From: CAXMRP01 sp965216515
GTDB taxonomy: Bacteria > Pseudomonadota > Alphaproteobacteria > Rhizobiales > Afifellaceae
Direction of reading: 5' to 3'
NCBI GenBank assembly: GCA_965216515.1
Contig: OZ244173.1
Location: 2,604,001-2,668,000 of the forward strand
Length of the DNA stretch: 64,000 bases
Shown: piece after piece, positions 1 through 9,609 of the stretch
Layout: each line of letters starts with the position of its first letter
How positions within the stretch are numbered: the first letter of the stretch is position 1
The notes under the pieces: generated by a model
What the model saw: the letters and a program-made list of their open reading frames with translations, nothing else
Told to the model about the DNA's origin: nothing
Databases searched by the model: none
Translations under genes and position numbers: made by a program

Positions 1-810
1 CGCGATCCGTATGCGATCTACGCCCGCCATGTCCTCAAGCTGCGCCCCCTGGAGCCTTTGGCCGTCGGACCGGACATGCGGGATCGCGGGACGCTGCTCC
101 ACGACATCCTGAACGATTTCATCGCCGCCCGCCCCGCCGGACCGTTCGACGAGGCTGCTCTTGACGCGCTCATGGCGTTCGGCCGCGCCCGGTTTGCCGG
201 GTTTTCCGATGAACCCTTGGTGCAGACGCTCTGGTGGCCACGGTTTGCCGGGATGGCGCGCTGGTTTGTCGACAAAGAACGGAACCGCGACGACGTTGCC
301 GGGCGGCATCCCGAATGCGCCGGCTCGCTTGAACTGCCATCCGGATTTCGCCTCACCGTCCGCGCCGACCGCATCGACCGCCTGAATACGGGCGGCATCG
401 CCATCGTCGACTACAAGACCGGCGCGCCGCCCAGCAATCAGCAGGTCGTCGCGCTGCTTTCGCCGCAATTGCCGCTGGAGGCGGTGATTGTCGCCGCCGG
501 CGGAATTGCCGGGATCGATGCGTTGCCGGTGGAGCGGCTGGAATACTACCGGCTCGCCGGCCGCCCCGCCGATTGCCGGATTTTTTCGGTCGGCGCGGCG
601 AAGGCCGACGCGAAGAGTGGAAAGCCGGCCGTCAGCACAGCCAACACAATCGCCCGGTCAGAAGACATGCTGGCCGGGTTGGTGGCGGCCTACGAAAATC
701 CGGAACAGGCTTACATCTCCCGGCGCATTCCGGAGACCGGGCGCGGCTTCACCGGCGACTACGACCATCTGGCGCGCATCGCCGAATGGTCGGTGGACGG
801 TGCCGAATGA
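1..810 (+). CDS. addB: AddB, helicase/nuclease subunit of double-strand break repair (C-terminal part, cut by left edge)
   Basis: This is the last 269 residues of AddB, partner of AddA in the alphaproteobacterial RecBCD-type helicase-nuclease that resects double-strand breaks in the cytoplasm. The frame is open from base 1 and begins DPYAIYARHVLKLRPLEPL, a stretch typical of the start of the AddB nuclease domain. The PD-(D/E)XK core is visible: IDRL, then IVDYKTG, then a following Q (LLSPQLPLEA). The stop overlaps the addA start as ATGA, so the two are co-translated. The start codon lies outside the window. The assignment rests on the nuclease motifs plus the neighbouring addA. Confidence 0.93.
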   Translation, partial: RDPYAIYARHVLKLRPLEPLAVGPDMRDRGTLLHDILNDFIAARPAGPFDEAALDALMAFGRARFAGFSDEPLVQTLWWPRFAGMARWFVDKERNRDDVAGRHPECAGSLELPSGFRLTVRADRIDRLNTGGIAIVDYKTGAPPSNQQVVALLSPQLPLEAVIVAAGGIAGIDALPVERLEYYRLAGRPADCRIFSVGAAKADAKSGKPAVSTANTIARSEDMLAGLVAAYENPEQAYISRRIPETGRGFTGDYDHLARIAEWSVDGAE

Positions 811-3800
811 CCAGCCCCCCCGGAGCCGATCCGGCCCGCGCGGCCGATACCTTCGAACGGCAGTGGCAAGCCTCCGATCCAGACGCATCGGCCTGGGTCG
901 TCGCCAATGCCGGCTCCGGCAAGACCCATGTTCTGACCCAGAGGGTCTTGCGCCTTCTTCTCGCCGGCGCCGACCCGGCATCCATCTTGTGCCTGACTTA
1001 CACCAAGGCCGCGGCATCGGAGATGGCGAACCGCATTTTCAAGGAACTGGCCATCTGGGCCTGGTCGGAAGATCCGGCACTCGACCGTCATATCGAGGCG
1101 TTGCAGGGCGCGTTGCCGCGGCCCGGCCAGCGCGCCGCGGCGCGTGCGCTGTTTGCCAAGGCGCTGGACACGCCCGGCGGCCTGCGGGTTCAGACCATTC
1201 ACGCCTTCTGCGAGCGCCTGCTCCACCAGTTTCCGATCGAGGCCAACGTTCCCGGCCGCTTCGAGGTTCTCGAAGGACCGGCACAGGAGGCCTTGATGAC
1301 GGCGGCCCGCGAAAAGGTCATGCGCCGGGCCGCCAACGAGGCCGGCGTGGCCGAGGCGTTGCAGACCATGGCCGAGTTGGCGGCCGATAGCGATATATTC
1401 GGCGCGTTGCAGGCCATGCTTGCCAAGCGCGAAGCGCTGGCGGACTGGAAACGCCGCGTCGGCAATGCCGACGGTCCCGGTTCGCTTGCCGGCCTGATCG
1501 ACGATCTTGATGCCGCATTCCAGTTGCAGCCGGGCGACAACGAGGAAACAGTCGCCGAGCGGTTTCTTGGCGATCAGCCCCTGACGCTGATCGGCGCACA
1601 CGGTGCGGAACTGCTGCGACAATTGGAGGCGCATCCCGGTGCCACGAACGACACAATGGCAGATTGGGTTCGGCAGTATCTCGGCGCACGAAGCGCCGCG
1701 GAAAAGGCCGCCGCCGCATTGTCGTTTTATTTGAAGGCTGATGGCAGCCCGAAATCGCCGGGCCGCGCGCTCACCAAGGCGGTGCAGGGATCCTATCAAA
1801 ACTATTACGACCAGTTTGACTCCGATGCACAGCTGTGCCTGACGCTCCGCAACGACTTGCTCGCCGTTCGCACCGTGGCGGCGACAACCGCCCTGCTGAC
1901 CGTGGCCGATCGTGTTCTGGCGGAATATGCCAAGGCCAAGAAAGCGTCCGGTGCGCTGGATTTCGACGACCTGGTCTTCCGGACCCGCAATCTCCTTTCC
2001 CGGTCCGCCATGCGGGACTGGGTGCTCTACAAGCTGGATTCGGGGATCGCCCATATTCTGGTTGACGAGGCGCAGGATACGAATCCGGCGCAATGGGAAA
2101 TTGTCCAGGCTCTGGCGGAGGACTTCTTTTCCGGCGATACGGCGCGCACCGGCGTCCGGTCGTTGTTTGCCGTCGGCGATGACAAACAGTCGATCTATTC
2201 CTTCCAGGGCGCCGTTCCGGCCAAGCTCGCCGAAATGCGCGACAGGTTCCGGTCGGATATCGAGGGCGCGGGATTGCGGTTTGCGGAAAAGCCGCTGTTT
2301 CTGTCGTTCCGCTCCGCGCAGGCGGTCCTGGCGGCCGTCGACCGCGTTTTCAGCGGCGATCTGGAACAGCGGATCACCCGGTTGGGTTACGAAGCCCATG
2401 CGGCCTATCATACGGACAGGCCTGGCGATGTCGTGATCTGGGATCGGGTCGTGCGCCGGAAGGGCGATCCGCCGGAGAACTGGACCGACCCGTACGATGC
2501 GCCGTCAATCGCCGATATTGCCCTGGCGGACCGGATTGTCGACGAGATTGCAAATCTGTTGGAGCGGCGCGAGGACTTTCCGGCACCGATGCCCGCCGAA
2601 CCGGGCGAAATCCTTGTCCTTACCCGGAAGCGCGATGCCTTTTTCCGGGCCGTCAACAGTGCGCTCAAGGCGCGCCGGATCCCCGCGGTCGGCGCCGACC
2701 GGATCGAGGTGGCCAAACATATCATCGTCCAGGATTTGCTCGCGCTTTCCGATGTCATCGGCCTCCCTGAAGACGACCTCCAGCTGGCGGCCTGCCTGAA
2801 GAGCCCGTTATTCGGACTGACCGACGAAGACATCCTGGAATTTGCGCCGCAACGTGGACGAATGAGCCTCTTGTCCGCGCTGCAGGCCCGGGACAGCGAA
2901 AAGGCGCGTCGGGCAAGCACGAAACTAAGCCGGTGGCGGCAACAGGCTCAGCTGCTGACCCCGTTTGCATTTTTTGCCCGTCTGCTGGCTGTCGATGGCG
3001 GCTATCGCGACTTCCATAGCCGCTTCGGCGCCGAGGCCGACGACGTCCTCGACATGTTCCTGACCGAGGCCCGGGTATACGAGGAACGCAACCCGCCGAC
3101 CTTGCAGGGATTTGCAGCCTACCTGCGCGCCGGCGCCGGCGACATAAAACGCGACCACGAAGGGCCGGCGGGCGGCGTCCGGGTGATGACCGTTCATGGC
3201 GCCAAGGGCCTGGAAGCCGATTTTGTGTTTCTGGTCGATACCGGCGGCGCCGTTTCGAGCGCATGTCATCGCGAGCCGGTCCTGGCACTCGCCGAGCACT
3301 CCGCCGATTTCGGCTGGTTCGGCGCGCCGCCTCTGGTCTGGCGTCGGAAGGCCGCCGAGGCGACGGGCCGGCAAGGCGAGGCTGACCGGATCGCCGATGC
3401 CGCCGCAGAGGCCGAATATGCACGGCTGCTTTACGTTGCCATGACCCGCGCCCGCCGCCGCCTGTATGTTTGCGGCATCAGGGGCCCGATGACGCCGGCG
3501 GACTGCTGGTACGGCCTCGTGGAACGGAAACTGGTTCCCTCCGAGGCCGCCCGCGACGACGACGGCGAGCTGGCGGAACCGTTTTGGTGGCCGCCGCGCA
3601 CCCCTGGCCAGAACGACCCGGTGCGGAAGCCTGCCGCACGGAGCGGGATCCCCGATCCCGCGGTGGCGGGACGCACATTGCCCGAATGGATGGTCAAACC
3701 GGTCCCCTCACCCGGCCTCCTGCCGATACCCCTGCGCCCGTCGCGGGCGCTCGCCGAACCGGATCCGGTACAGCCTGACGGCGACCGGATGGCGTCCGGC

Positions 3801-4394
3801 GCGATGCCAGACGCCACCGTGGACATGGCGGCGGCATTGCGGGGCACGGTGATTCACGGCCTGTTGCAAAAGTTGCCGGATGTCGATCCGGAAATGCGTG
3901 AGGCCGCGGCCCGCGATCATTTGCGGTCGCTGATCCCGGACGATGCGGCGCAGGCGGAGGCATTGGCGCGCGAAGCACTGAATGTCGTCGCCGCTGCGGA
4001 TTTCGCCCGCTTTTTCGGGCCGCGAAGCCGTGCCGAAGTGGAGATCGGCGAAGAGCTGACGATTGTCACCGGCAAGGAAGGGCGCGGCCGGAAAACGCGC
4101 ACATGTTCGGTCAGCGGCAGGATCGACCGCCTCGCCATCCACGATGACCGGATCGATATCGTCGACTTCAAGACCGGCCGCCAAATTCCCCGGCGTGCCG
4201 ATGAGATCGATCCGGCGATCGTCGGGCAACTGGCGCTTTATCGGCATGCGGTATCGCGGATCCTGCCCGGCCGGCCGGTCGTCGCCCATATCATTTGGAC
4301 CGCGAAACCGAGCGCCATGACCGTGCCGGCGCGGGCCCTGGACTCCGCGCTTGCACGATTGGGAATCGAAACAGCCGGCGCGGTTGTTGATTGA
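807..4394 (+). CDS. addA: AddA, double-strand break repair helicase-nuclease
   Basis: This 1195-residue protein is a UvrD/Rep-like superfamily 1 helicase with a C-terminal exonuclease domain; with AddB it unwinds and degrades DNA ends to load RecA. Walker A ANAGSGKT is at residues 33-40, and the motif II region VDEAQDTNPAQW is at about 419. The later helicase motifs VMTVHGAKGLEADFV and YVAMTRARRRLY follow, and the PD-(D/E)XK nuclease motif IVDFKTGR is at about 1118 with QLALYRHAV after it. The start ATG overlaps the addB stop (ATGA); longer in-frame extensions upstream would run back through addB and are rejected. The length is normal for alphaproteobacterial AddA. Confidence 0.96.
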   Translation: MTSPPGADPARAADTFERQWQASDPDASAWVVANAGSGKTHVLTQRVLRLLLAGADPASILCLTYTKAAASEMANRIFKELAIWAWSEDPALDRHIEALQGALPRPGQRAAARALFAKALDTPGGLRVQTIHAFCERLLHQFPIEANVPGRFEVLEGPAQEALMTAAREKVMRRAANEAGVAEALQTMAELAADSDIFGALQAMLAKREALADWKRRVGNADGPGSLAGLIDDLDAAFQLQPGDNEETVAERFLGDQPLTLIGAHGAELLRQLEAHPGATNDTMADWVRQYLGARSAAEKAAAALSFYLKADGSPKSPGRALTKAVQGSYQNYYDQFDSDAQLCLTLRNDLLAVRTVAATTALLTVADRVLAEYAKAKKASGALDFDDLVFRTRNLLSRSAMRDWVLYKLDSGIAHILVDEAQDTNPAQWEIVQALAEDFFSGDTARTGVRSLFAVGDDKQSIYSFQGAVPAKLAEMRDRFRSDIEGAGLRFAEKPLFLSFRSAQAVLAAVDRVFSGDLEQRITRLGYEAHAAYHTDRPGDVVIWDRVVRRKGDPPENWTDPYDAPSIADIALADRIVDEIANLLERREDFPAPMPAEPGEILVLTRKRDAFFRAVNSALKARRIPAVGADRIEVAKHIIVQDLLALSDVIGLPEDDLQLAACLKSPLFGLTDEDILEFAPQRGRMSLLSALQARDSEKARRASTKLSRWRQQAQLLTPFAFFARLLAVDGGYRDFHSRFGAEADDVLDMFLTEARVYEERNPPTLQGFAAYLRAGAGDIKRDHEGPAGGVRVMTVHGAKGLEADFVFLVDTGGAVSSACHREPVLALAEHSADFGWFGAPPLVWRRKAAEATGRQGEADRIADAAAEAEYARLLYVAMTRARRRLYVCGIRGPMTPADCWYGLVERKLVPSEAARDDDGELAEPFWWPPRTPGQNDPVRKPAARSGIPDPAVAGRTLPEWMVKPVPSPGLLPIPLRPSRALAEPDPVQPDGDRMASGAMPDATVDMAAALRGTVIHGLLQKLPDVDPEMREAAARDHLRSLIPDDAAQAEALAREALNVVAAADFARFFGPRSRAEVEIGEELTIVTGKEGRGRKTRTCSVSGRIDRLAIHDDRIDIVDFKTGRQIPRRADEIDPAIVGQLALYRHAVSRILPGRPVVAHIIWTAKPSAMTVPARALDSALARLGIETAGAVVD

Positions 4395-4450
4395 GCCGGA
4401 TTGGCGGGCCGGATTGGCAGGATTGTGAACCCGCCGATAGCCGGCGTTGC

Positions 4451-4479
4451 TTGACCCTGGCCGATGCCGTTCCTACTTT
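4451..4479 (+). promoter_or_regulatory. Sigma-70-type promoter candidate for trxA
   Basis: TTGACC (4451-4456) and TACTTT (4474-4479) are separated by 17 bp, and the predicted start would leave a leader of about 45 nt before trxA. The spacing is ideal and the -35 is near consensus, so trxA probably has its own promoter in addition to read-through from addAB. This is by inspection only. Confidence 0.5.
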
Positions 4480-4529
4480 CCGGGCGACCCGTTGACGAAT
4501 CGCGGACATTTGCCGCTCAGGAGAAATTC

Positions 4530-4850
4530 ATGACCACCAAAACCGTAACCGATGCCAGTTTTGAATCGGATGTGCTGAATGCACCCGAGCCCGTAGTTGT
4601 GGATTTTTGGGCGGAATGGTGTGGCCCCTGCAAGATGATCGGCCCGCATCTGGAGCAGCTGTCGGACGAGATGGCAGGCAAGGTGAAAATCGTCAAACTG
4701 AATGTCGACGAGAATCAGAACACGGCCATCAAATATGGTGTGCGCTCGATTCCGACCCTGATCATGTTCAAGAATGGCGAACCGTCCGACATGAAGATCG
4801 GCGCGGTGCCGAAAAGCGATCTCCAGAAATGGGTTGAAAACGCCGCCTGA
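4530..4850 (+). CDS. trxA: Thioredoxin 1
   Basis: This 106-residue thioredoxin is a cytoplasmic disulfide reductase that supplies electrons to ribonucleotide reductase and other targets. The redox motif WCGPC is at residues 30-34 inside VVVDFWAEWCGPCKMIG, and the cis-proline loop SIPTLIMF follows. The ATG at 4530 is chosen because CAGGAG precedes it at a normal distance; the in-frame extension upstream (about 22 residues) is not thioredoxin-like and overlaps the promoter candidate. trxA follows addA closely, which is the usual order in this group. It converges on folC. Confidence 0.96.
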   Translation: MTTKTVTDASFESDVLNAPEPVVVDFWAEWCGPCKMIGPHLEQLSDEMAGKVKIVKLNVDENQNTAIKYGVRSIPTLIMFKNGEPSDMKIGAVPKSDLQKWVENAA

Positions 4851-4958
4851 TCCCGGTCGCGGCCATCGGCGGACTTGTACGGCGGTGGTCTGCCGGTCCG
4901 GCGGGCCGGGGGATTGGCGCTGTCGGCGCGGCGCGCGGATTTTCGGCCGTTGCCGGCG

Positions 4959-6272
4959 TTAGGCCGGCATAAGGCCATTGTCCCGGAGCACGGCGCCGGC
5001 GAGGTAAAGGGAGCCGCAGATCAGCACACGCGGGGCCGGGCCGGCATCCTGGCGCGTCACTTCCGCGCACGCCGCCTCGAAGCTTTCCATCGCCCGGGCC
5101 GGAAGGTCGACGCTCATGGCCGCGGCAGCCAGGTCGTCCGGCGCATAGCCGGATTCGGTATCGGGAACCGGAACGGTCAGCGCCTGCCGCGCAATTCCGG
5201 CAAATGGTGCAAAAAAGCCTGCCGGGTCCTTCGTGGTCATCAATCCGACGATCAGGACGAGCGGCCGCGGATTGCGTTCTTCCAGGTCCCCCATGGTTTC
5301 GGCAAGCGCGATGCCGGCCGACGGATTATGGCCGCCATCGATCCAGATTTCCGCCCCCGCAGGGAGCTTCGACGTCAACGGACCGCTGCCCACATTCTGC
5401 AGCCGGGCCGGCCATTGCGCGTTTGTCAGGCCGGCTCCGATGTCTTTGTCGGCGGTCCCGATACCGCTCGCCCGCAGCGTGGCGATCGCCGTTCCCGCAT
5501 TGACAACCTGGTGGTTGCCGATCAGCCGTGGCAGGGGCAGGTCGAGCAACCCGTTGTCATCCTGATAGACCAGGCGTCCGCGCTCGGCGGAAACCATCCA
5601 GTCCTCGCCATGACGAAACAGTTGCGCGCCGGCTGCTTCCGCCTCCAACGCGATCATCGCCATGGCATGCTCGTTCTGGGGCGCGACGATGCCGATGGAT
5701 CCCCGTTTGAGGATTCCGGCCTTTTCCGCGGCGATTCCGGCGAGATCGGAACCCAAAAACTCCGGGTGATCGTGGGACACGGGCGTAATCACGCTGGCCA
5801 GTGGTTTGTCGACCACATTGGTGGCGTCGAAACGCCCGCCGAGGCCGACCTCCAGGAGGCAATAGTCGGCCGGATGCGCGGCGAACAGGTCAAATGCGAT
5901 CGCCGTGGTGATCTCAAAATAGGTGATCGCGTCGCCCTCGTTGATTGCTCGCACCCGCTCGATCGCGGCGATCAATGTAGCGTCGTCGACGATCTGGCCG
6001 CCACCGGACCGCCCCAGCCGGATCCTTTCGTTGAAGCGCACCAGATGCGGTGATGTATAGGCGTGAACACGCGCGCCCGCCGCTTCAAGCATGGCGCGCA
6101 GAAATGCAAGGGTCGAACCTTTGCCATTCGTGCCGGCGATATGGATGATCGGCGGCAGGCGGTCCTGGGGCCGTCCCAGCCGTTCCAGCAATATCTCGAT
6201 CCGGTCGAGCGAAAGATCGATCCGTTTGGGATGAAGCGCGGTCAGCGCTTCAAGGCTCGCGGGTACGGTCAC
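4959..6272 (-). CDS. folC: Bifunctional folylpolyglutamate/dihydrofolate synthase
   Basis: This 437-residue Mur-ligase-family enzyme adds glutamate to dihydropteroate and folates, using ATP. The ATP-binding loop HIAGTNGKGST is at residues 44-54. It is followed by TSPHLVRFNERIRL, the metal/folate-binding FEITTAIAFDLF, VGLGGRFDATNV and the C-terminal domain motif WIDGGHNP. The start is taken as GTG at 6272, five bases after the accD stop, with AAGGA nine bases upstream; the much longer upstream frame reads through accD and has no FolC similarity. It is the last gene of the trp-accD-folC cluster. Confidence 0.95.
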   Translation of the reverse strand: MTVPASLEALTALHPKRIDLSLDRIEILLERLGRPQDRLPPIIHIAGTNGKGSTLAFLRAMLEAAGARVHAYTSPHLVRFNERIRLGRSGGGQIVDDATLIAAIERVRAINEGDAITYFEITTAIAFDLFAAHPADYCLLEVGLGGRFDATNVVDKPLASVITPVSHDHPEFLGSDLAGIAAEKAGILKRGSIGIVAPQNEHAMAMIALEAEAAGAQLFRHGEDWMVSAERGRLVYQDDNGLLDLPLPRLIGNHQVVNAGTAIATLRASGIGTADKDIGAGLTNAQWPARLQNVGSGPLTSKLPAGAEIWIDGGHNPSAGIALAETMGDLEERNPRPLVLIVGLMTTKDPAGFFAPFAGIARQALTVPVPDTESGYAPDDLAAAAMSVDLPARAMESFEAACAEVTRQDAGPAPRVLICGSLYLAGAVLRDNGLMPA

Positions 6273-6277
6273 GGCGA

Positions 6278-7423
6278 TCAGTCCTTGTTCGTGGACACGG
6301 CTTCGGCGGTCTTCGGCGCCTGCCCTGAATTGGATTTCCCGGCACTGGCGGCATCGCCGCCATCGGCTTTCGGCGTTGACCGGTTTTTGCCCGCGCCCGC
6401 GATTTTCATCGCGGGGTCCCTGCCGGTCGCGTCCGCTTCCGGGCTGTCCCTGGCGTCGGGTTCGTCGGCGGCGTCCGGCAAATCCTCGCTCGCGCCGCTT
6501 TCGGCGTGTTCCGGATCCTGGTCGCCGGGAATTGCGATGCGTGTCGCGACCTCCTGCACGCTGATCGGCAATTCCCCTTGCCCGGTCAAAATGCGGCACA
6601 GTTGCGCCAGCGTCGGCCGCAATTCGTGGCGATGCACGACCAGGTCGACCATGCCATGTTCACGCAGATACTCCGCCCGCTGGAAGCCGTCCGGCAGCTT
6701 TTCCCGGATCGTCTGTTCTATGACCCTCGGGCCGGCAAAACCGATCAGCGCGCCCGGTTCGGCGATATGGATGTCGCCAAGCATCGCATAGGATGCGGTC
6801 ACGCCTCCGGTTGTCGGATTTGTGAGCACCACAAGATAGGGCAGCCGGGCATTCTTGAGCCGCCCCACGGCGGCGGTCGTGCGCGGCAGCTGCATGAGCG
6901 ACAGGATGCCCTCCTGCATGCGCGCGCCACCGGATGCGGCGACCATGATGAACGGCAGCTTCTGTTCGACAGCATGCGTTGCTGCGGTGATGAATGCCTC
7001 CCCGGCCGCCATGCCGAGTGAACCGCCCATGAAATCGAAATCCTGCACGGCGACCACCACCTCGGTGTCCAGGATCTTGCCCGCGCCGGCGATGATGGCG
7101 TCATCGTGGCCTGTTTTGGCCTTGGCGGCCTTCAGCCGTTCCGAATAGCGGCGCTCGTCGCGAAACCGCAGGGGATCGATCGCTGCGGCAGGCATCTCGA
7201 CCGGCGTCCACTGGCCATCGTCGAACAACAGCCTGAGCCTGGTCTGCGCATCGATCCGCTGATGGTATCCGGAACCCGGAAAGACGAACTGGTTCGCCTC
7301 CAGATCCTTGTGAAAGACCATCTCGCCGGTTTCCGGGCACTTGACCCAGAGATTTTCCGGCGCATCCCGCTTGGTGAGGAGACCCCTGATTTTCGGGCGA
7401 ACGACGTTGGAAATCCAGTTCAC
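6278..7423 (-). CDS. accD: Acetyl-CoA carboxylase carboxyltransferase subunit beta
   Basis: This 381-residue AccD forms, with AccA, the carboxyltransferase that makes malonyl-CoA for fatty-acid synthesis. The crotonase-like core is clear: FDFMGGSLGMAAGE, then ASGGARMQEG, then TNPTTGGVTASYAMLGD and IGFAGPRVIEQT. The N-terminal zinc ribbon, four cysteines in the E. coli protein, keeps only one cysteine here (WVKCPETGEMVFHKDL), a degeneration I recall from other alphaproteobacterial AccD proteins. After residue 300 there is a tail of about 80 residues, acidic and then Lys/Ser/Ala-rich, with no recognisable domain. It sits between trpA and folC on one probable transcript. Confidence 0.95.
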   Translation of the reverse strand: MNWISNVVRPKIRGLLTKRDAPENLWVKCPETGEMVFHKDLEANQFVFPGSGYHQRIDAQTRLRLLFDDGQWTPVEMPAAAIDPLRFRDERRYSERLKAAKAKTGHDDAIIAGAGKILDTEVVVAVQDFDFMGGSLGMAAGEAFITAATHAVEQKLPFIMVAASGGARMQEGILSLMQLPRTTAAVGRLKNARLPYLVVLTNPTTGGVTASYAMLGDIHIAEPGALIGFAGPRVIEQTIREKLPDGFQRAEYLREHGMVDLVVHRHELRPTLAQLCRILTGQGELPISVQEVATRIAIPGDQDPEHAESGASEDLPDAADEPDARDSPEADATGRDPAMKIAGAGKNRSTPKADGGDAASAGKSNSGQAPKTAEAVSTNKD

Positions 7424-7438
7424 GAGACTTGACCTGTC

Positions 7439-8284
7439 CTATTCCGCGGCGATCTGGCGCGAGGCTCGCACACCTTGTGCGAGCGCTTTGACCAGTTCGC
7501 CAACCGCACCGACCGTATCACCGGCTGCCCGGCCCTGGTCATCCAGGTGGCTGTGGATCGTGCCGACAACGGCTGAGCCGACGACGACCGCGTCCGCCGT
7601 CCGCCCGATCGCGGCGGCCTGTTCGGGCGTGCGCACGCCAAAGCCGACGGCAACGGGCAGGTCGGTATGCCCTTTGATCCGTTCCACTGCGTCGGCCACG
7701 AGGCCCGTCTCCGGCGAGGCGGCGCCGGTAATTCCCGTTATGGAAACATAGTAGACAAAACCGGACGTGTTGTTGAGCACCGCCGGCAGCCGCTTGTTGT
7801 CGGTTGTCGGCGTGGCAAGCCGGATGAAATTGAGCCCGGCCCGGAGTGCCGGCAAACACAGTTCGTCGTCTTCCTCGGGCGGCAGGTCGACGACGATCAG
7901 CCCGTCGATGCCGGCCGTGCGAGCGTCCGCGAGGAAGGCATCCACGCCGTAGATATAGATCGGATTGTAGTAGCCCATGAGCACGACCGGCGTGTCCGGA
8001 TCCGTTTCCCGGAACCAGGCGATGTCCTCCAGCGTTTTCTTCAGCGTCTGCCCGCCGTCGAGGGCACGCAGGCCGGCCGCCTGGATTGCCGGTCCGTCGG
8101 CCATCGGGTCGGAAAACGGCATGCCGAACTCGATGATATCCGCACCTGCCTTTGGGAGTTCCTTCAGGATTTGTCGCGCCGTCTCCCTGTCCGGGTCGCC
8201 GGCCATCACATAGATGACAAGCCCCGGTCTCGCTTCCGCCTTGAGCGTCGCGAACAACCTGTCGATGCGGGTGCCTTCGGTCAC
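7439..8284 (-). CDS. trpA: Tryptophan synthase alpha chain
   Basis: This 281-residue TIM-barrel enzyme cleaves indole-3-glycerol phosphate to indole and channels it to TrpB. The catalytic glutamate lies in IIEFGMPFSDP and the catalytic aspartate in SDPMADGPAIQ; GVRTPEQAAAIG and ADAVVVGSA form the phosphate-binding end. GTG at 8284 is taken as start because the first in-frame ATG falls inside the barrel and the upstream frame overlaps the trpB terminus region; GAGGA lies 11-12 bases upstream. It follows trpB by 61 bp and precedes accD by 15 bp. Confidence 0.95.
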   Translation of the reverse strand: MTEGTRIDRLFATLKAEARPGLVIYVMAGDPDRETARQILKELPKAGADIIEFGMPFSDPMADGPAIQAAGLRALDGGQTLKKTLEDIAWFRETDPDTPVVLMGYYNPIYIYGVDAFLADARTAGIDGLIVVDLPPEEDDELCLPALRAGLNFIRLATPTTDNKRLPAVLNNTSGFVYYVSITGITGAASPETGLVADAVERIKGHTDLPVAVGFGVRTPEQAAAIGRTADAVVVGSAVVGTIHSHLDDQGRAAGDTVGAVGELVKALAQGVRASRQIAAE

Positions 8285-8345
8285 GTCTGTCGGAATCCTC
8301 GCTATGTCGGCGTCACGCTGCTGTACCGGTCGGCTGCGGTGTTGC

Positions 8346-9593
8346 CTAGATGTTGACGCCCAGATGCTGTGCGACGGTAAAGACATCCTTGTCGCCGCGG
8401 CCGCACAGATTCATCACGATTGTCTGGTCCTTGTCCATCGTCGGCGCCAGCTTCCGCACATGGGCAAGCGCGTGCGCAGGTTCAAGCGCCGGAATGATGC
8501 CTTCGAGCTTTGTGCAGAGCTGAAACGCGTCCAGCGCCTCCTCGTCGGTCGCTGCGACATAGGTCACCCGGCCGCTGTCGCGCAGCCAGGAGTGCTCCGG
8601 CCCGATGCCCGGATAATCGAGCCCGGCGGAAATTGAATGGCCTTCCAGAATCTGTCCGTCATTGTCCTGAAGAAGGTAGGTGCGGTTGCCGTGCAACACG
8701 CCCGGCCTGCCGGCATTCAGCGACGCGCAGTGTTCGTCGCCGTCCAGCCCCTTGCCGCCCGCTTCCACCCCGAAGATCGCCACATCCTTGTCATCGAGGA
8801 ACGGATGGAACAGGCCGATTGCGTTCGATCCGCCGCCCAGACAGGCCACAAGTGCGTCGGGAAGGCGGCCTTCCGCTGCGAGCATCTGCTCTTTTGCTTC
8901 CCTGCCGATAATCGACTGGAAATCCCGCACCAGCTCCGGATAGGGATGCGGGCCGGCTGCCGTTCCAATGATATAATAGGTGCTCTCCACATTGGTGACC
9001 CAGTCGCGAAGCGCTTCGTTCATGGCATCCTTCAGCGTGCCGGCGCCGGCATCGACCGCATGGACCTCGGCGCCGAGCAGCGTCATCCGGAAGACGTTGG
9101 GTTTTTGCCGCTCGGTGTCTGTCCTGCCCATATAGACCGCACACGGATAGCCAAAGCGGGCCGACACGGTGGCGGCGGCGACGCCATGCTGCCCGGCGCC
9201 GGTTTCGGCAATGATCCGCGTCTTGCCCATCCGTTTGGCAAGCAGGATCTGGCCGAGGCAGTTGTTTATCTTGTGCGAGCCGGTGTGATTGAGTTCATCG
9301 CGTTTGAAATAGATTTTCGCACCCATGCCCGCCGGGCTTTCCGCCCGGATCGCCTCCGTCAGCCGCTCCGCATGGTAGAGCGGGCTCGGCCGGCCGCCAT
9401 AATGGGTCATGAGCGTTGAAAGCTCGGTGTGAAAATCCGGATCGGCCTTGGCAGTCCGGTAGGCCTCGCCGAGTTCCAGGATATTGGGCATCAGGGTTTC
9501 GGCGACGAATTGGCCGCCAAAAAGGCCGAAATGCCCGCTCTCGTCCGGCCCGCCCTTGAAGGTGTTGGCGCTGGAGGGTTTGGCTGCGCTCAC
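8346..9593 (-). CDS. trpB: Tryptophan synthase beta chain
   Basis: This 415-residue PLP enzyme condenses indole with serine to give tryptophan. The PLP lysine is K108 in HTGSHKINN. TGAGQHGVAAAT contains the catalytic glutamate region (AETGAGQHG) and CLGGGSNAIGLF binds the cofactor phosphate. The start is GTG at 9593 with a strong AAGGAAG ribosome-binding site six bases upstream; the longer upstream frame overlaps trpF. Gene order is trpF-trpB-trpA. Confidence 0.97.
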   Translation of the reverse strand: MSAAKPSSANTFKGGPDESGHFGLFGGQFVAETLMPNILELGEAYRTAKADPDFHTELSTLMTHYGGRPSPLYHAERLTEAIRAESPAGMGAKIYFKRDELNHTGSHKINNCLGQILLAKRMGKTRIIAETGAGQHGVAAATVSARFGYPCAVYMGRTDTERQKPNVFRMTLLGAEVHAVDAGAGTLKDAMNEALRDWVTNVESTYYIIGTAAGPHPYPELVRDFQSIIGREAKEQMLAAEGRLPDALVACLGGGSNAIGLFHPFLDDKDVAIFGVEAGGKGLDGDEHCASLNAGRPGVLHGNRTYLLQDNDGQILEGHSISAGLDYPGIGPEHSWLRDSGRVTYVAATDEEALDAFQLCTKLEGIIPALEPAHALAHVRKLAPTMDKDQTIVMNLCGRGDKDVFTVAQHLGVNI

Positions 9594-9609
9594 GGTACTC
9601 TTCCTTGCT

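Noticed and set aside
759..2411. 550-codon open frame on the minus strand opposite addA
   Set aside because: It is an antisense shadow produced by GC-rich codon bias; its translation has no family features and addA is certain on the other strand.
4875..6053. 392-codon plus-strand frame opposite folC
   Set aside because: Shadow of folC; Arg/Gly-rich translation without motifs and no ribosome site.
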